Positions 36,718-48,115 of a DNA stretch of 64,000 bases are shown here, piece after piece. This DNA comes from Archegozetes longisetosus (lineage: Eukaryota > Arthropoda > Arachnida > Sarcoptiformes > Trhypochthoniidae): positions 11,912,387-11,976,386 of the forward strand of contig JAEMBT020000006.1 in NCBI GenBank assembly GCA_018873245.2, in the 5' to 3' direction. The notes below the pieces were generated by a model that did no database searches, was not told the origin of the DNA, and saw only the letters and a program-made list of their open reading frames with translations. The translations under genes were made by a program, and so were the position numbers. Each line of letters starts with the position of its first letter. Position 1 is the stretch's first letter.

Positions 36718-38692
36718 GGGAACCATAATTCTGGTGTCATAATTTTTTTCAACGAAATGCAACTCAAAACATACCTCTTATTCATAGAAGTTAAGGTGTC
36801 ATAACAAGAAATGCTGAGCGTGCGATTTTTGTCTAATATTAACAATACTTTTTTCAATATAAATTATATTTCATTAACATTTTATTCGTGAAAATGATAT
36901 TCAACAAAAAAATGAGTGAAACATAGGATTTTTCTACATATACTACAATTGATAAATGCAATTTCTGAACAATTGGTATGAGAACGTTTAATATTATCAA
37001 ATTCGAAACAGATTTTTTTGACGGTTTCAAAAGTTTCTGACCTTTGATTAGTATACCCAGATGTATACCAGGCATATCTCAACATACGATGAAATAAAGA
37101 TGACTGAAACTGATTAAAGATTAAAGATTGCATTTTAATTATATTATTTCTTAAACGTAACTCTATGTTCAAATCTTCCAAATCAATATGACTGTACATC
37201 GTTTTTACAAAATATTTCCATTGCAAGAACAGTACTGTATCCGCCGGTTGTACTTCACTAGTAGTTCCTGGAGGTATTATTTGTAAATTGCAATTATTAT
37301 TTGGAAAGATATCGTTATAAATATCTATTTGATTGTGTCCTGGCCATGAATCAACGAGTAAAAGAAAATTTTGATTGATGTTCGGCTTAATATTTTTTAC
37401 GAATTCTTTTACTAAACTTTTTGTAAGCTTTCCAGAAGTACTGCACACCACAAATATATTATTTGCTTTAAATAAATCTCTTTCAACATTTGCACCAAAT
37501 TCTCCGTTGATTTCTTTCAAACATAATAATTTCCCAACAAGTCTTCCCTCAAAGCTAATTAATGGTTGCATTGTGTAAGAATGAGTTATTGAATACATAG
37601 AATCTACTGTTGCATAAGTATCTTTCTCTCCAATGTATGTAAGTGTTCTGTCTTTGTAAATCTCATAATTAAAGTTAGATTGGTCTGTGTTCAACACGTG
37701 ATTAGAATCATAATCATAAATAATTTTATTAATACTTTTAACAAAATTTTCAGCCTTTAATTTCTTTTCTAGTTGTGTTAATTCATTTCTTTTTGTAATA
37801 TATTTCGTGACTTTTCGTGACTTAATTCTATACATTTTCTTAAAATTTAAAATCCAACTATCACTAGCTTTGAAATTAAAATTCAGTTCATGTGATTTTT
37901 TTAAAGCCCACTTTTTTAAGTTCAAATCGCATATGCGTAAACATTTCTTTCGATTATCAAACTTTTTGAACACGTATTTCTCTACTTTGATTTTTTGTTT
38001 ATAGATTCCTCCTTTTTCTACATAATCTATTATTCTGTAGACTTCTCTGATGTCATTTAGTTTTCTATATCTATTTTTAATACTATTAAATGATTTTAAT
38101 TTCTTATTTTCTAACTGTGAATATTTCACAATCTCTTTCATTTGTTCGAAACTATATTTGCTTTCTTTAATACGATCAATATTTTCAGGTATTTCATAAT
38201 CAGAATCTGTATCATCACTACATTTTCTCTTTCTATTTTCATCATCATCGAAATCACTATCGCTGTCATAATCAGAATAATCTAAATATTCTTCTGTTTC
38301 ATAATCTCCAGAAATTGTTTTATCCAAATATCTCAATAGATCTACTGATATCGACTTTTCAATGTCTGTTACTTCAGACGTGTAATTTGGATACTTTTGA
38401 TTTGCATATATGACTAATTCCTTGATGATATTAATTGGATTAATCATATTATCCTTAATCTAATTAATTTTTATTAAAGTAAAGGTATTTTTAATTAAAA
38501 TATTATTTAGTGATAGGATTTATTATAATTCGAACTGGAGTTTAAAGTAATTCTTAAAATTTTGTTCTAATTCTACGCAATAGCCAATAGCGACTCAGCA
38601 CTTCATACCATACTTTTTCGAATTCTTTTTACATATATTATAATTTAATGTGAATAAGAAACTAAAATTTTTATGACATCAGAAATGGTCCC
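36718..38692 (-). mobile_element. Whole-looking pogo/Tigger-like DNA transposon
   Basis: Inverted ends GGGAACCATAATTCTGGTG (36718 inward) and GGGACCATTTCTGATGTCAT (38692 inward) continue into matching cataa(t/a)a(t)ttt tracts. TA flanks both sides (36716-36717 and 38693-38694). The 1,975 bp element contains one unbroken transposase gene on the minus strand. Terminal repeats, target duplication and open gene together suggest a young, possibly mobile copy. Confidence 0.8.
36882..38447 (-). CDS. pogo/Tigger-like DDE transposase
   Basis: A single-exon, uninterrupted 521-residue protein. Order of parts: an acidic stretch (residues about 50-85) with a basic NRKRK patch; a first helical DNA-binding segment (about 98-146, SFEQMKEIVKYS to DYVEKGG); a CENP-B/Tc5-type helix-turn-helix (about 176-215, LKKWALKKSHELNFNF, then SWILNFKKMYRI); and the DDE_1 catalytic domain with three aspartates in family context, VLNTD255QSNFNYE, LLLVD366SWPGHN and EVQPAD403. 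The C-terminus holds a Cys/His cluster (CSICRKILCFTHFF) that may bind zinc. It would cut and paste its own element at TA sites. Nothing in the reading frame looks broken. Domestication is the alternative, but the surrounding terminal repeats argue for a transposon. Confidence 0.9.
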   Translation of the reverse strand: MINPINIIKELVIYANQKYPNYTSEVTDIEKSISVDLLRYLDKTISGDYETEEYLDYSDYDSDSDFDDDENRKRKCSDDTDSDYEIPENIDRIKESKYSFEQMKEIVKYSQLENKKLKSFNSIKNRYRKLNDIREVYRIIDYVEKGGIYKQKIKVEKYVFKKFDNRKKCLRICDLNLKKWALKKSHELNFNFKASDSWILNFKKMYRIKSRKVTKYITKRNELTQLEKKLKAENFVKSINKIIYDYDSNHVLNTDQSNFNYEIYKDRTLTYIGEKDTYATVDSMYSITHSYTMQPLISFEGRLVGKLLCLKEINGEFGANVERDLFKANNIFVVCSTSGKLTKSLVKEFVKNIKPNINQNFLLLVDSWPGHNQIDIYNDIFPNNNCNLQIIPPGTTSEVQPADTVLFLQWKYFVKTMYSHIDLEDLNIELRLRNNIIKMQSLIFNQFQSSLFHRMLRYAWYTSGYTNQRSETFETVKKICFEFDNIKRSHTNCSEIAFINCSICRKILCFTHFFVEYHFHE

Positions 38693-38736
38693 TAGTAAGA
38701 TGAATGAGATTAAGCAAATTATCTATTATTTCTTTT

Positions 38737-39009
38737 CTAAGACATGGTGGCATATTTTTCTATATTTTTGAAATAATTAGAAAAATCATTTTCTGTTATC
38801 TTCTCAGAAGCCGTATGAACCACTTGGTTAAGTATATCTTCAGACTTACATTCCCCTCTCTCAATCAGAGTCTTCCATTGATTAAGTTTTCATTAAGATT
38901 AAAGTGGTGAATAAGGTGGCAAAAATATAGCATTATGACCACGTCATTGAGTCAAATTTACTACAAGATCTATTGTGTGGAAACTGACATCCATGACTAG
39001 ATGCATACT
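38737..39009 (-). pseudogene. Tc1/IS630-type (DDE_3) transposase C-terminal relic
   Basis: The minus strand reads HLVMDVSFHTIDLVVNL, an in-frame stop, then RGHNAIFLPPYSPL, several stops where the LNPIEN block should be, then QWKTLIERGECKSEDIL and SEKITENDF before a final stop. These match the second catalytic Asp region, the PPYSP motif and the tail of IS630-like transposases. The acidic third catalytic residue is lost. It lies 45 bp from the pogo-like insertion and is an older, unrelated element. Confidence 0.8.
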
Positions 39010-39240
39010 ATGACTAGATATTATTAAGAGCAAGATGACGAATCAATTCATTTAAGAAGTCGGCATATTCTACTAACAAGTAAAGGTATTTGGGTAGATG
39101 TTACCTTTTGGGGGAACCTACTTTTGATGATATATTCTTATAAATCTCGTCAAGCTGGTTCAGAATATGTATATGATCCAAGGTCAAAAAGGTCATCTTC
39201 AAGGTGATTTCGAGGTCAAATCTCCAAGAGTGACATTAAC

Positions 39241-39942
39241 CGGTAGATGGTATCTTATAAGGGCACATACTTTTGATATTTGGTCCTAATAGTACTCGAT
39301 GTAGTGAGTCGAATGATATATAACATGCCCATATTTTATCCATAAATTACGTAAAAATGAAATATTCTAAAAACTCAAAAATAGTTCTATCGCTAGGTAT
39401 CTCTTCCGAAATTCGATATAAGATAATTCTCTATAAAGTAATTAAATATCCACGTGCGTGATTTAACCCAAATGAAAATTGCGTCAGGTCGCGAAGCGAG
39501 GAACGTGAAGCGTTCCGAGTGGAGCGATCTGAAGCTATCTTCAGCTAAGACCAAATCGGGTTGGTAGTGGTTAGTTTAAAGTTTAAACAAGTCGCCATTA
39601 GGTACTTTGAGAGAAGGATGAACGGAGTGTGGGTGTCTGGGGTGGTCAGGTGGGTGCCTGAGGTGGTCGAGTGGGTGTTTGGGGTCGTCAGGTGGGTGCC
39701 TGAGGTGGTCAGGTAGGTGCCTGAGGTGGTCGGGTGGGTGTTTGGGGTCGTCAGGTGGGTGCCTGAGGTGGTCAGGTAGGTGCCTGAGGTGGTCGGGTGG
39801 GTGCATGGGTATATAAAAAACCAAAATTTTCACGTAATTTTAGGATAAAACATGGCATGTGATATACCGTTAGACTCCTCACATCGAGTACCATTAGGAT
39901 CGACCATTAAAAGTATGTGCCCTTAATAGGCACCCATTACCG
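39241..39942. mobile_element. Foldback element with about 115 bp arms
   Basis: The left arm (39241 to about 39355) and right arm (about 39825-39942) are inverted copies sharing aagggcacatacttttra, gtactcgatgt and attacgt blocks. The interior contains a GC-rich minisatellite (39622-39808) and a short hairpin (ggaacg-tgaag-cgttcc near 39500). Words like the left arm also occur just outside at 39090-39130. Confidence 0.75.
39622..39808. repeat. GC-rich minisatellite
   Basis: About nine tandem units of 20-21 bp of the type gtgcctgaggtggtcaggtgg, arranged in a higher-order period of three units (about 60 bp). It is far richer in G on the plus strand than anything nearby. The minus strand translates as a Pro/His/Asp repeat (PPDHLRHLPDHLRH), which I regard as incidental. 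Confidence 0.85.
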
Positions 39943-40189
39943 AAAATTCCCATAATATAAATTTATGGAATCAAATTTCAACTCAAAACGATTAAATTGA
40001 ACAGTATTTCATTGTTCTGATTATATATTTCTATGAGACTTCAAAAATTTTTTTAAAAGTTGAAAAGATCCTACTGGATCTTAGTCTAAAATGATACCCA
40101 GTTAAAATATATTTGTTTTGAAAAGGTCTTGACAAGGAGGAAAAGATTATGAAATAACGTAGAGTTACGGATATAAGGAGTAAAACTGG

Positions 40190-40400
40190 ATCCGTAGAGT
40201 TTCATAAAACCGCTTTCTCGCGGTGATGGCAGGTATGTAGTTGATAAATGTAAGCCAAGTTCTAGGCCAAAAAGTATGACGCTACGCCTAAATGCGTCAT
40301 TGGATGCGCCACCGGGGATGGATTGAGCATCACTCAGGTGATGCTCAGTAGGATCAATAAGGCAAACTCTTCGGCTTAGCTTGTCGAAATTTTTTTGAGA
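40190..40400 (+). other. Hairpin-rich, GC-enriched island
   Basis: Three perfect stem-loops lie within 140 nt: ACCGC/GCGGT (40209-40224), ATGACGC/GCGTCAT (40276-40300) and a 10 bp stem TGAGCATCAC/GTGATGCTCA with a four-base loop (40324-40347). Base composition is clearly less AT-rich than the surroundings and there is no open frame. It may be the structured RNA end of a non-LTR element or a structured non-coding RNA; I cannot name it. Confidence 0.35.
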
Positions 40401-40581
40401 AGAGAACTAATTGAGTGGTTGAACTGGATTTTACGCGCCTAGAGATTTTCAACATAAGCTTTTTATATAAATAAACTATGGCTTAAGCTGATTTCAAATA
40501 TATAAATTTTACTCGCCACAAATGACTAGAACATCGATAAAAAAATTCCCGAATAATCAAGTAGATAGAAAATTCCCGTGG

Positions 40582-41286
40582 TATACTTTAGTATAACACA
40601 GGTTTTAGATCAACGCCAAACTTAGGATATAGATAGTACTCATCGAGTGATAAAAGAATATGAAGGTTTTACCAGCCGCAAATTAAAGGAGCGGAGTTAT
40701 TGGCCACCAAATTCGGTGGACATAAAGCCGAATATATCGCATTTCCGCACTCGATTTCAATGTAAGCGGTGCAAATAAACAAGAGTGAGATAACAGATTA
40801 CACATATGCGGCTAGGATTGTGAAGGACAATCTAAGTTCTGAAATAAGGGCTGAGTTCCAAAAGGTTCCGTAATTCGAGAAATCTCGAAGACTATTTAAA
40901 ATTTCAGAATCTTCTCTGAAATTCAGGAACATTCTACAATATTATAGAATTCTCCCCTAGGTTCTAGAATATTTTGCAAAATCCTAGTTATTCGAAGAAG
41001 TTTCGAGAAATTTCCCAGAACTTTTATTAAGGGATATACGTTGATCCATTTCGTAACTTTTCGATATCGATTTGAGTTAGCTTGGGTTACTACAGGTTTA
41101 GTTAGGTTAGGTTTATTCACAAGAATACGGAGCCTAACGAGCGCGCGAGTTGACTACTGTACCAATCGATTTTCAACAACCTGGCTCTCCCCCCTACCCC
41201 ATGCGCGCGTGAATATATATATGCGGCAGTAGTATGTATATAGAAAGTTTGATACTGATCTGCGACCGGTGTTATACTAAAGTATT
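40582..41286. mobile_element. Inverted-repeat element carrying heat-shock elements
   Basis: Bounded by tatactttagtataacac at 40582 and its near-exact complement ending at 41286. About 700 bp, no transposase. The interior holds an array of HSF-type binding sites and a TATA-like run (tatatatatat at 41213-41222). Confidence 0.6.
40873..41014. promoter_or_regulatory. Array of heat-shock elements (HSF sites)
   Basis: The strongest site is 40997-41014, four perfectly spaced alternating units GAAgtTTCgaGAAatTTC. Three alternating units TTCagGAAcaTTC lie at 40922-40934. Two-unit modules occur at 40874-40881 (TTCgaGAA), 40907-40914 (GAAtcTTC) and 40962-40969 (TTCtaGAA). Heat-shock factor trimers bind arrays of inverted nGAAn units, so this resembles a heat-inducible promoter. 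A TATA-like run lies about 200 bp to the right, but no gene starts after it within the element. Confidence 0.65.
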
Positions 41287-42755
41287 CCCGATAAAATTAT
41301 CCTCTATTCATTAAAACACATTGTATTCAAACCTTTAAAAGTAAGACACCAGTCCTCATCCACCTAATTGCAAATCTCTTTTTCGCATCATTCAAAACAA
41401 ATATTCTTAAGCCTGTTTTCTTTTCCCAACTCTACCGTCCTTTTGATATCTGTTATCTTTTAGAACGGCTTCTACTTAAACACTATTTAACTCCGCAACT
41501 TCTTTGGCTTTCAGACCACTATTCATTTGGGCTACTAAGACTCAAGTTTTTCAATTTCAGATTTAGCATCATAGACCGAACATTGATCTCGAGTTATGAG
41601 TCGATGCTTTACAGATATACGATTCAATTCTCACGAGAAATCTCATCTTGAGGTCATTAAATTTAAATATTTATAATTCATATCACAATCTATGACTAAA
41701 CTTCAAGTAAATTTGACCTAAATTTAGAATTTTCGTTAGAATATAATATTCTTCTAATCTATTTTATGTCCTAAACTCATAGAATTGATTGTCCATCATA
41801 ATAAGAAACTTGGAAAATTGAAAATTTTAAATTCATTGAATTTTTTGTAACCTTTATATAATAATATTGTGCTAATTGCTCAGTATTAAACTTTCATTGA
41901 GCAATGATTCAAAGAAAGTATTAGCCTTTAATTGTGACTGTTTTTCTCATTAAAGTTCTTCATACTTTTAATCATTAAATCATGTTTATGTTTAGGATGA
42001 CCAGAGGTCTTGCAATTTTTGGTATTTTGTGCAAATCAAGAAAATTTCTTCTGAAATTAAACTTCTTTTGAATTGAATTATTCAATATTTAGTTCTATCT
42101 TAATGTTGAAACGTTTTAAAACCGCTTTATATGAGCCAATAGTGCAAAATATTTGATTTAAACTAAACCTCATTAGACTATAAGCATGTTATTTATAGCT
42201 AGATCATAGAAAATATCAAATTTCTACGAAGACACCGTTTAAGAAATAGTAAACTATAATAAATTCCATAAACTATCACTCGTTGAGCTGAACTGAACTG
42301 AGCTGTCTATCAATAATAATCATAAACAGTATAAATACGATAACTGATTCATTACAGAAAAGTAACAGAATTACAACTAAATATTTTTGACTTAGATAAC
42401 AAATATTACTTATTTATAAAAGTCCAAAAGTCAAATGTAGGTCCTTCATAATTTTAGTTTTATAAAATCAATTTTATAATCAAGTAAATCAATTCGTTTC
42501 TATTTGTTCATGTATACACATAACAAAGTAATAAGTTTGAAATGAACTTTATATTCTCTTAAAATTAGTCCGTCAATGGTTTGAAAATTTCAATTTGAAT
42601 ACAGGTTTTTGTACTTAAAAATAATAAAAATTTATTTCGTATTAATAAGAATAAAAACTTGAAAATTCAATCAAATTTTAGTCAATTTATTAGAATAGAT
42701 TATATATGATTGATAAAAATTTGATTGCATAGATAGGATAGAAATTGAACAGGTT

Positions 42756-44589
42756 TTACTGCATTTTTTTGTCAATACTTTCAACATTGTTATTATTTAG
42801 GTCTTTAGAATGACCAGAGTTGTTGTTCTCATGTGAAAAAGTGATGTTCTTTGAACCTGGTTTAAGTAAATAAGATCTAATGAAGAAATTAACAAATAGT
42901 ATAAAAAACAATGAATAGAGGGAAAAACCACTTAATGCAACTGATGGTGACAAATCGCATGCAATGCCTGAAGTTTTGAATTGAATAACTCGCAGATTGA
43001 TATAAAGACCGAAAACCATTTGTAATATTTGCAGAGAAGTTATCGATATGTTAACTGCCCGCGGAACTGAGAGACGAAAGGCCCTCAGAGCATAATAGCT
43101 ATACATTAATGAATGTATGATAAAATTCATGTTAACCATCCATCGAGCAGTTGCCGGAACGTCAGCGAACACATACCAAGAATAACATAGAGTTAGACAA
43201 TGATGTATCCAATGAAGAGTTATTAACTTGTGTTTACGTAATACTATGAATATTGTGTCAATCAATTCCAAGGCTTTCGATAATACGAAGAACAAATACC
43301 ACAGATTTAGACGCCAATCCTGTCAGAAGATTGAGTTTTAAATTATTGTCAATTTTGATGCAGATGCAATGTTGGGTTTTAGGGATTTTTGTGGAGTTTG
43401 ATTTTGATTTCGAAATGAAGTAAAAGAAATTGTAAGATTTTTTATTTGGTCGAATCATTGCTATTGTGTGCTATATCTGTAATATTATGTGGAGTGGAGA
43501 CAGCACACAATAGCACTGAAACTGTCATCTCAAAATTAGTTGTACAACTTTATAATAAATGCTTGTTTATCACATCAGAAAGATTTAAATCAGTTCGATA
43601 TCAATTCAAATCTTATTTATTAGCCTCAAAATTGCATTAACCTGATTTATATCATTTATTATGCCTCGACTTAAGGAAACTCAATAATTATTTTGAATGT
43701 GCAAATCATTATAAATTTGCTCATAGATCCAAAAAAAATCTTTCAAGTTCGAAGTATGAACTTGAAAAAATACTTTTCATTAGAATGTTTATCAAAGTTA
43801 AATCAATTTGAATGAGTAAATAGAAGTAAGTATTTAAGTCCTATTTTGTGCTCTCTTTTTTAGACCTAGTTTTAATTCATTGAACCTAAAATAATTTTGT
43901 AAATTTGATATCATACTCAAACTTTTAAATTAAGTTCAAGTTCAAAATCACAGTTATTTAGTAGATAAAAATTCGACATAAAAGCTCAGGAACTTCAAGT
44001 ACTTTTCAAATGTGAAAAATCATTAAAATCTTGATCTTTAATTTGTATGAGGTCTAAATCTATGAGACATTCAAATCTAGTAATTTAGGATAGCCATATA
44101 ATTAAACATTTATTTCATAATTAAATCAAGGCTCTAATGTGATCGCGTTAATTATCTGTAAGAAAGTGGTATAAGAAAAATATGACTCACTTTATAATAA
44201 CTGGAATCACAAAACGAAGCGGTAAACCCTTTATTAACTAATATATCAATAAATTCTGGTAAACATCGAACCACTCCTAAAATTGAGAACAGAGCCAAAG
44301 TTGAACTCCAGAGAGCCATTGAAATACGAAGATTGAAAGCATTTCGAGATTTGATCCATTTTTTCAGAGCCAAAATCACAATAATGTATACGATCGATAA
44401 GTACACGGAATAATGCCATTTCTGTTGCATAAACCAATGAATATGATCGCCATACGGCTTAATTGATTCTTCTAATTCAGTTGTAAACGGTATATAAGAT
44501 AAACCAGCAAATTGTTTCCAGTCATTTGACCACTTGTTCGGATCACGACTTATAATATGAAAATTGTGATGACGGATGTCTTTAAACAT
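42756..44589 (-). CDS. Fatty acid elongase, ELOVL6-like, copy A
   Basis: Two exons on the minus strand, 44589-44191 and 43319-42756, with an 871 nt phase-0 intron (donor GTGAGT, acceptor CTGACAG); 320 residues. Class-specific features: NAFNLR and MALWSSTLALFSILG in the second helix region, TASFCDSSYYK joined to DWRLNLWYLF by splicing, SKALELIDTIFIVLRKHK, histidine box H169-W-I-H172-H173, NMNFIIHSLMYSYYALRA and the ITSLQILQM segment. About seven membrane helices, with a hydrophilic Asn/Ser-rich tail ending DKKMQ. ELOVL6 enzymes extend C12-C16 acyl-CoAs with malonyl-CoA in the ER. The frame is intact. Copy B is nearly identical; copy C retains only exon 2. The N-terminus (about 85 residues before the conserved core) is longer than in mammalian ELOVL6. 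Confidence 0.92.
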
Positions 44590-44999
44590 TTTACTTCAGT
44601 CTATCTTATAGAAAAAATTGCAAATATATTTTTTGATAAGTAAACTAATGAACGAAATGAAAATATTTGTACCTATTTTTTTACCAGTTGTGAAATTAAG
44701 AAATAAGCTATAAAAGTGTATAAATGTCGGTAGAGTAGTATTCTTTCGACTTAATCAAACTTTTAAACTATTTGAAAACTTTAAAACTAAATAGGACTTT
44801 AAATAGCTTTTTGTTCTTCAAGTAGAATCGACTTAATTTATAAATAAATAGATGTTTTGTCTTTTAATGACTTATAGTATCTCAGATAAAATTTGAGGAT
44901 AAAATTATTGTTGATGGGGACTTTTATAGATAATTTCTCTCTAATTTTATTATCATTATTATATAAGGAAAGTCCAAATTATTATATAAGTTTTAAACA

Positions 45000-45322
45000 A
45001 AGAGCGTTCTGAGGGTGATCAAGAAAACTGAAATAGTCATTTATTTCCTTAACATTTCATTGCTTTATATTCAAAATTTCAAAACAGTCAAATCAGTAGT
45101 TTTTAATCAGTGGTCATTGAAAGATATCTAGCTGACAATCTAGTTAATGGATTTTCAATATTGAAAAATGACAAGATTGTCAGACTAGATTCTTTAAATG
45201 GTCACCGGTTGAAAAATATTGATTTGACTGTTTTGAAACTTTGAATATAAAGCACTGAAATGTTAAAGAAATAAATGACTATTCCGATTTTTCTTGATCA
45301 CCCTCAAGATGCTCTTCGCTTA
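45000..45322. mobile_element. Hairpin MITE with about 155 bp arms
   Basis: Almost the whole element is one inverted repeat: gagggtgatcaagaaaa on the left and its complement at the right end, with the arms matching through to a centre near 45165. No equivalent is present in unit B, so it arrived after the duplication or was lost there. Confidence 0.85.
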
Positions 45323-45795
45323 AAGCTTATTGACTTAACTGATATTATTTTTCTATTGTCGATCCATTGTTTCTTAATAAAAACTTAAAAGTAATTTTCC
45401 TGTAAAAATAAAATGGAATTCTATCGCATTATTAAGGATTTCGAAACTTTCAAGTGTAACAATATAATTATACACAATACTATTATATAATAGTTATTAT
45501 CTCCATGTCTTTCAGGATTTAAGAAAATAATTTTAAAAAATACTTTTCTAAAACTAGATTTCCCTTAGAGATAAAAAGAAAAATTTGAGGAAAAAATTTT
45601 CATTTCAGTATATTGTGTGATTTGTTTTTTTTTTTTTTTTAGTAGTTTTCTATACTCATGAATACGAGAGCAGAATATGAATTCTTACATATTTTACTAA
45701 ATTTTATGACAATCTAATACAAGATTTGTGCTTCGAGTCTCGAGTGCACTTGATTAAGATCGACTCTCATAACAATCACTACTCATTATCGCTTA

Positions 45796-47157
45796 TATAC
45801 AGAACTAGCTATAAAGCCCGTCCAGAAGAAGGGAAATATCTGGTTCTGGTCTGGCTCTATTCACCAAGAACCAGTTCACCGATAGTTGAAAAATTTCTTT
45901 TCAAAAAATTTTACCAATTTTCTCAGTTTTCAATATTACGTCATTTAAGAATTTCTACAGTTTTTATATTTCAACAATTTATTGCAGAATTAAAAGAATC
46001 CTGCATTGAATAGAAAGTTAAAAATTAAGAACCCTATAAATATTTGCTTAAATCTATATATAACCCAATCCAACCCAACTTAATCTAATTCGACTTAATC
46101 CAACCGAACCAAACCATACCCAAAACAACTTAATTCGATATAAAAGAACTATTGAAATTTTTAAAGAGTGGAAGAAACTGATGAATTTTATGAAAATGAT
46201 TCATATCAGTCAACAGGATACGACCCATCTGGTTCCACATCTTTACTGCGAACATATTTACTTCCAACGTCTTTACTTTCAACGACTTCAAACTTTACAT
46301 TAAATGGTTTCAGTGTAGACTGTTAAGTAATCTCAAACTGAATTCAATAGAATTGAATAGAATCAAAACAAATGTAACAGAAATGAGCTGAATTTCATTC
46401 GATTAAATTTAATTCTAAATAAATCATGCAGCGTTGTTCTGAATCAAATCATAACTACCCGATCGAACCGAATTAACGTGAATTATAAAGAGTTCAGCTC
46501 GATTTTGTATAATCCACATTAATACGGTATGATTCTGCAGAATTAAGCTAGAAATAATTTAATTCAGAACAGCTCTATATAACTTTACTAATATTAGTTG
46601 TTATTGGGTAATATTCAGTTGCATTCAATACATCTCTCTGAAATTCACTTAAATTACAAAAAATTCAGTTCATTTGTATTACTTTAGTTTCTATTGAATT
46701 CAGTTTAAGATTACTTAAAAGCTTATATTAAAATATTGGAAGTGAATACGTTGAAAATCAGGATGTTTGACAAAAACTAAATGATTTCATTTGATTATAA
46801 CTTTTTACTTGAGGTAGAATTCTATAACTAAACGCCCTTTATCTTCATTAATAATTAGAGTTTTTTCTATGACTTCAACTTTTAATTTACTTTTCGCATT
46901 CAATAATGACTTTCACCACTGAAGAGGAAACTTTATTATGAATATACAGTATATTATTTAATTCACAAAAGTCCAATAACAGCTGGGAGAAAGTTTAGAT
47001 CGAAGAAAGAAGAGCTACTAACTAACCACACAGTTTAAACGCATTATATCATAAATTCTAATTATATTTTTCAATTTTTGTAAATATTTCATTGAAAAAT
47101 ATGGCTAAATTGAAATATATTAAGTTTGAAATCATGTATTTATTTGTCAAATACCCT
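45796..47157. other. Sequence private to the junction of units A and B
   Basis: Low-complexity patches such as aatccaacccaac-like runs (46065-46130) and scattered gaattgaat words. No gene or clear element. Confidence 0.45.
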
Positions 47158-47395
47158 GTAAGTGTGTTAGCTATAAAGAAGTGTCACGCAAATATCTATT
47201 TGGCAGTAGATTCGATTCCTGTTAGGGGGTAGTTATTATTTCTAAACTTTTCTTTTTTGCTTTATTAAAAAATAAATAGCCAGTGCTGCAACTCCTAGTC
47301 ATACTGATCACAAACATGTAATTGGTTCGGGTCAAAAGTGCCTACAGTTTGAATGCATAGAGGACAGACATAATTATCTGCTCCCTTATTATTAG
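47158..47395 (+). mobile_element. tRNA-derived SINE, copy 1
   Basis: The head has an A-box-like ttagctataaagaag and a B-box gattcgattcctg. The body shares aaataaatagccagtg, aaacatgtaatt-gttcgggtc and gaatgcatag with the copy at 48440. It ends ctcccttattatta. Non-coding. Confidence 0.6.
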
Positions 47396-47500
47396 AGGTC
47401 CCATAAAGCTGGTTTAATTTTTTGTCTCAAACTGTTGTGTTTAATTAGTTTTAAAAATTTTGCCAAAAGCAGGTTTAATTTAGTTTTGTGAATAAAAATT

Positions 47501-48115
47501 ATTTCATAAAAAATTTAGGCAGAGGTATATGGGCTGACGCCCCCAGGGAGGTGGGGTATCATTGGAAAGCTATTGTCGAGTAGTGTTGAGATATGAAGTA
47601 CGAGATGTCTGAGGTAAAAGGTTAAAAAGTTATGATGGTATAAGTATGAATATTCCCATAGTAGCCTTAGTAGAAAAATGAATTTTTTCAAACTGTAAGA
47701 AAAAATTTTTATGAATTTGAGCTACATATTTATGAAGTTAAAGTATGAATATCAGAGTGGGAGTCAATAACGCGTTCCCGTAAGCCTAGTGGTCGCTCTT
47801 AGGGCTATTAGGTTAGTTTAGGTTAATTTAGGTTAGGTTAGATTTGGTTCTACTAGGTTTTGGCTAGAATACATTTGTTTACAATTGCTTATCCTCTTTG
47901 ATTTTTAGTATTTTAATATTACAATAAACCTTTGACTTTATATTGGGCTTCTATTGGCATATTCACTTTTTAATCTCTCATAACTTTTTAAACTTTGATC
48001 TCAGACATCTGATATTTCATACCTTAACACTACTCGACAATAACTTTCTAATGATACTCCACACCTCCTCGGGGCGTCAGTCCATATACTGAACTGCAGC
48101 CAAATTTCATAATGC
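47501..48115. mobile_element. Foldback element with about 150 bp arms
   Basis: The left arm 47501-47660 and right arm about 47950-48115 are inverted copies sharing gggctgacgcccc, ggtatcattggaaagc and ttgtcgagtagtgtt-type blocks. The middle holds short ttaggtta words. It sits between two SINE copies. Confidence 0.8.

Larger units (their letters stand above)
41537..45795. repeat. Segmental duplication unit A
   Basis: The left flank (41537-42755), the ELOVL6-like gene and its upstream flank match units B and C in the same order. Unit A lacks a stretch around 42050 that B and C keep, and holds a private hairpin MITE at 45000-45322. Confidence 0.8.

Noticed and set aside
39576-39833. Open frame encoding a PPDHLRH-type repeat protein on the minus strand
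   Set aside because: It is the translation of the G-rich minisatellite. A 20-21 bp unit with a 60 bp period stays open by chance, and there is no domain or gene context.
47805-47845. TTAGG-like words (also near 2373 and 41100) suggesting interstitial telomere repeats
   Set aside because: Only a few irregular ttaggtta words without a true 5 bp array; common in AT-rich arthropod DNA.
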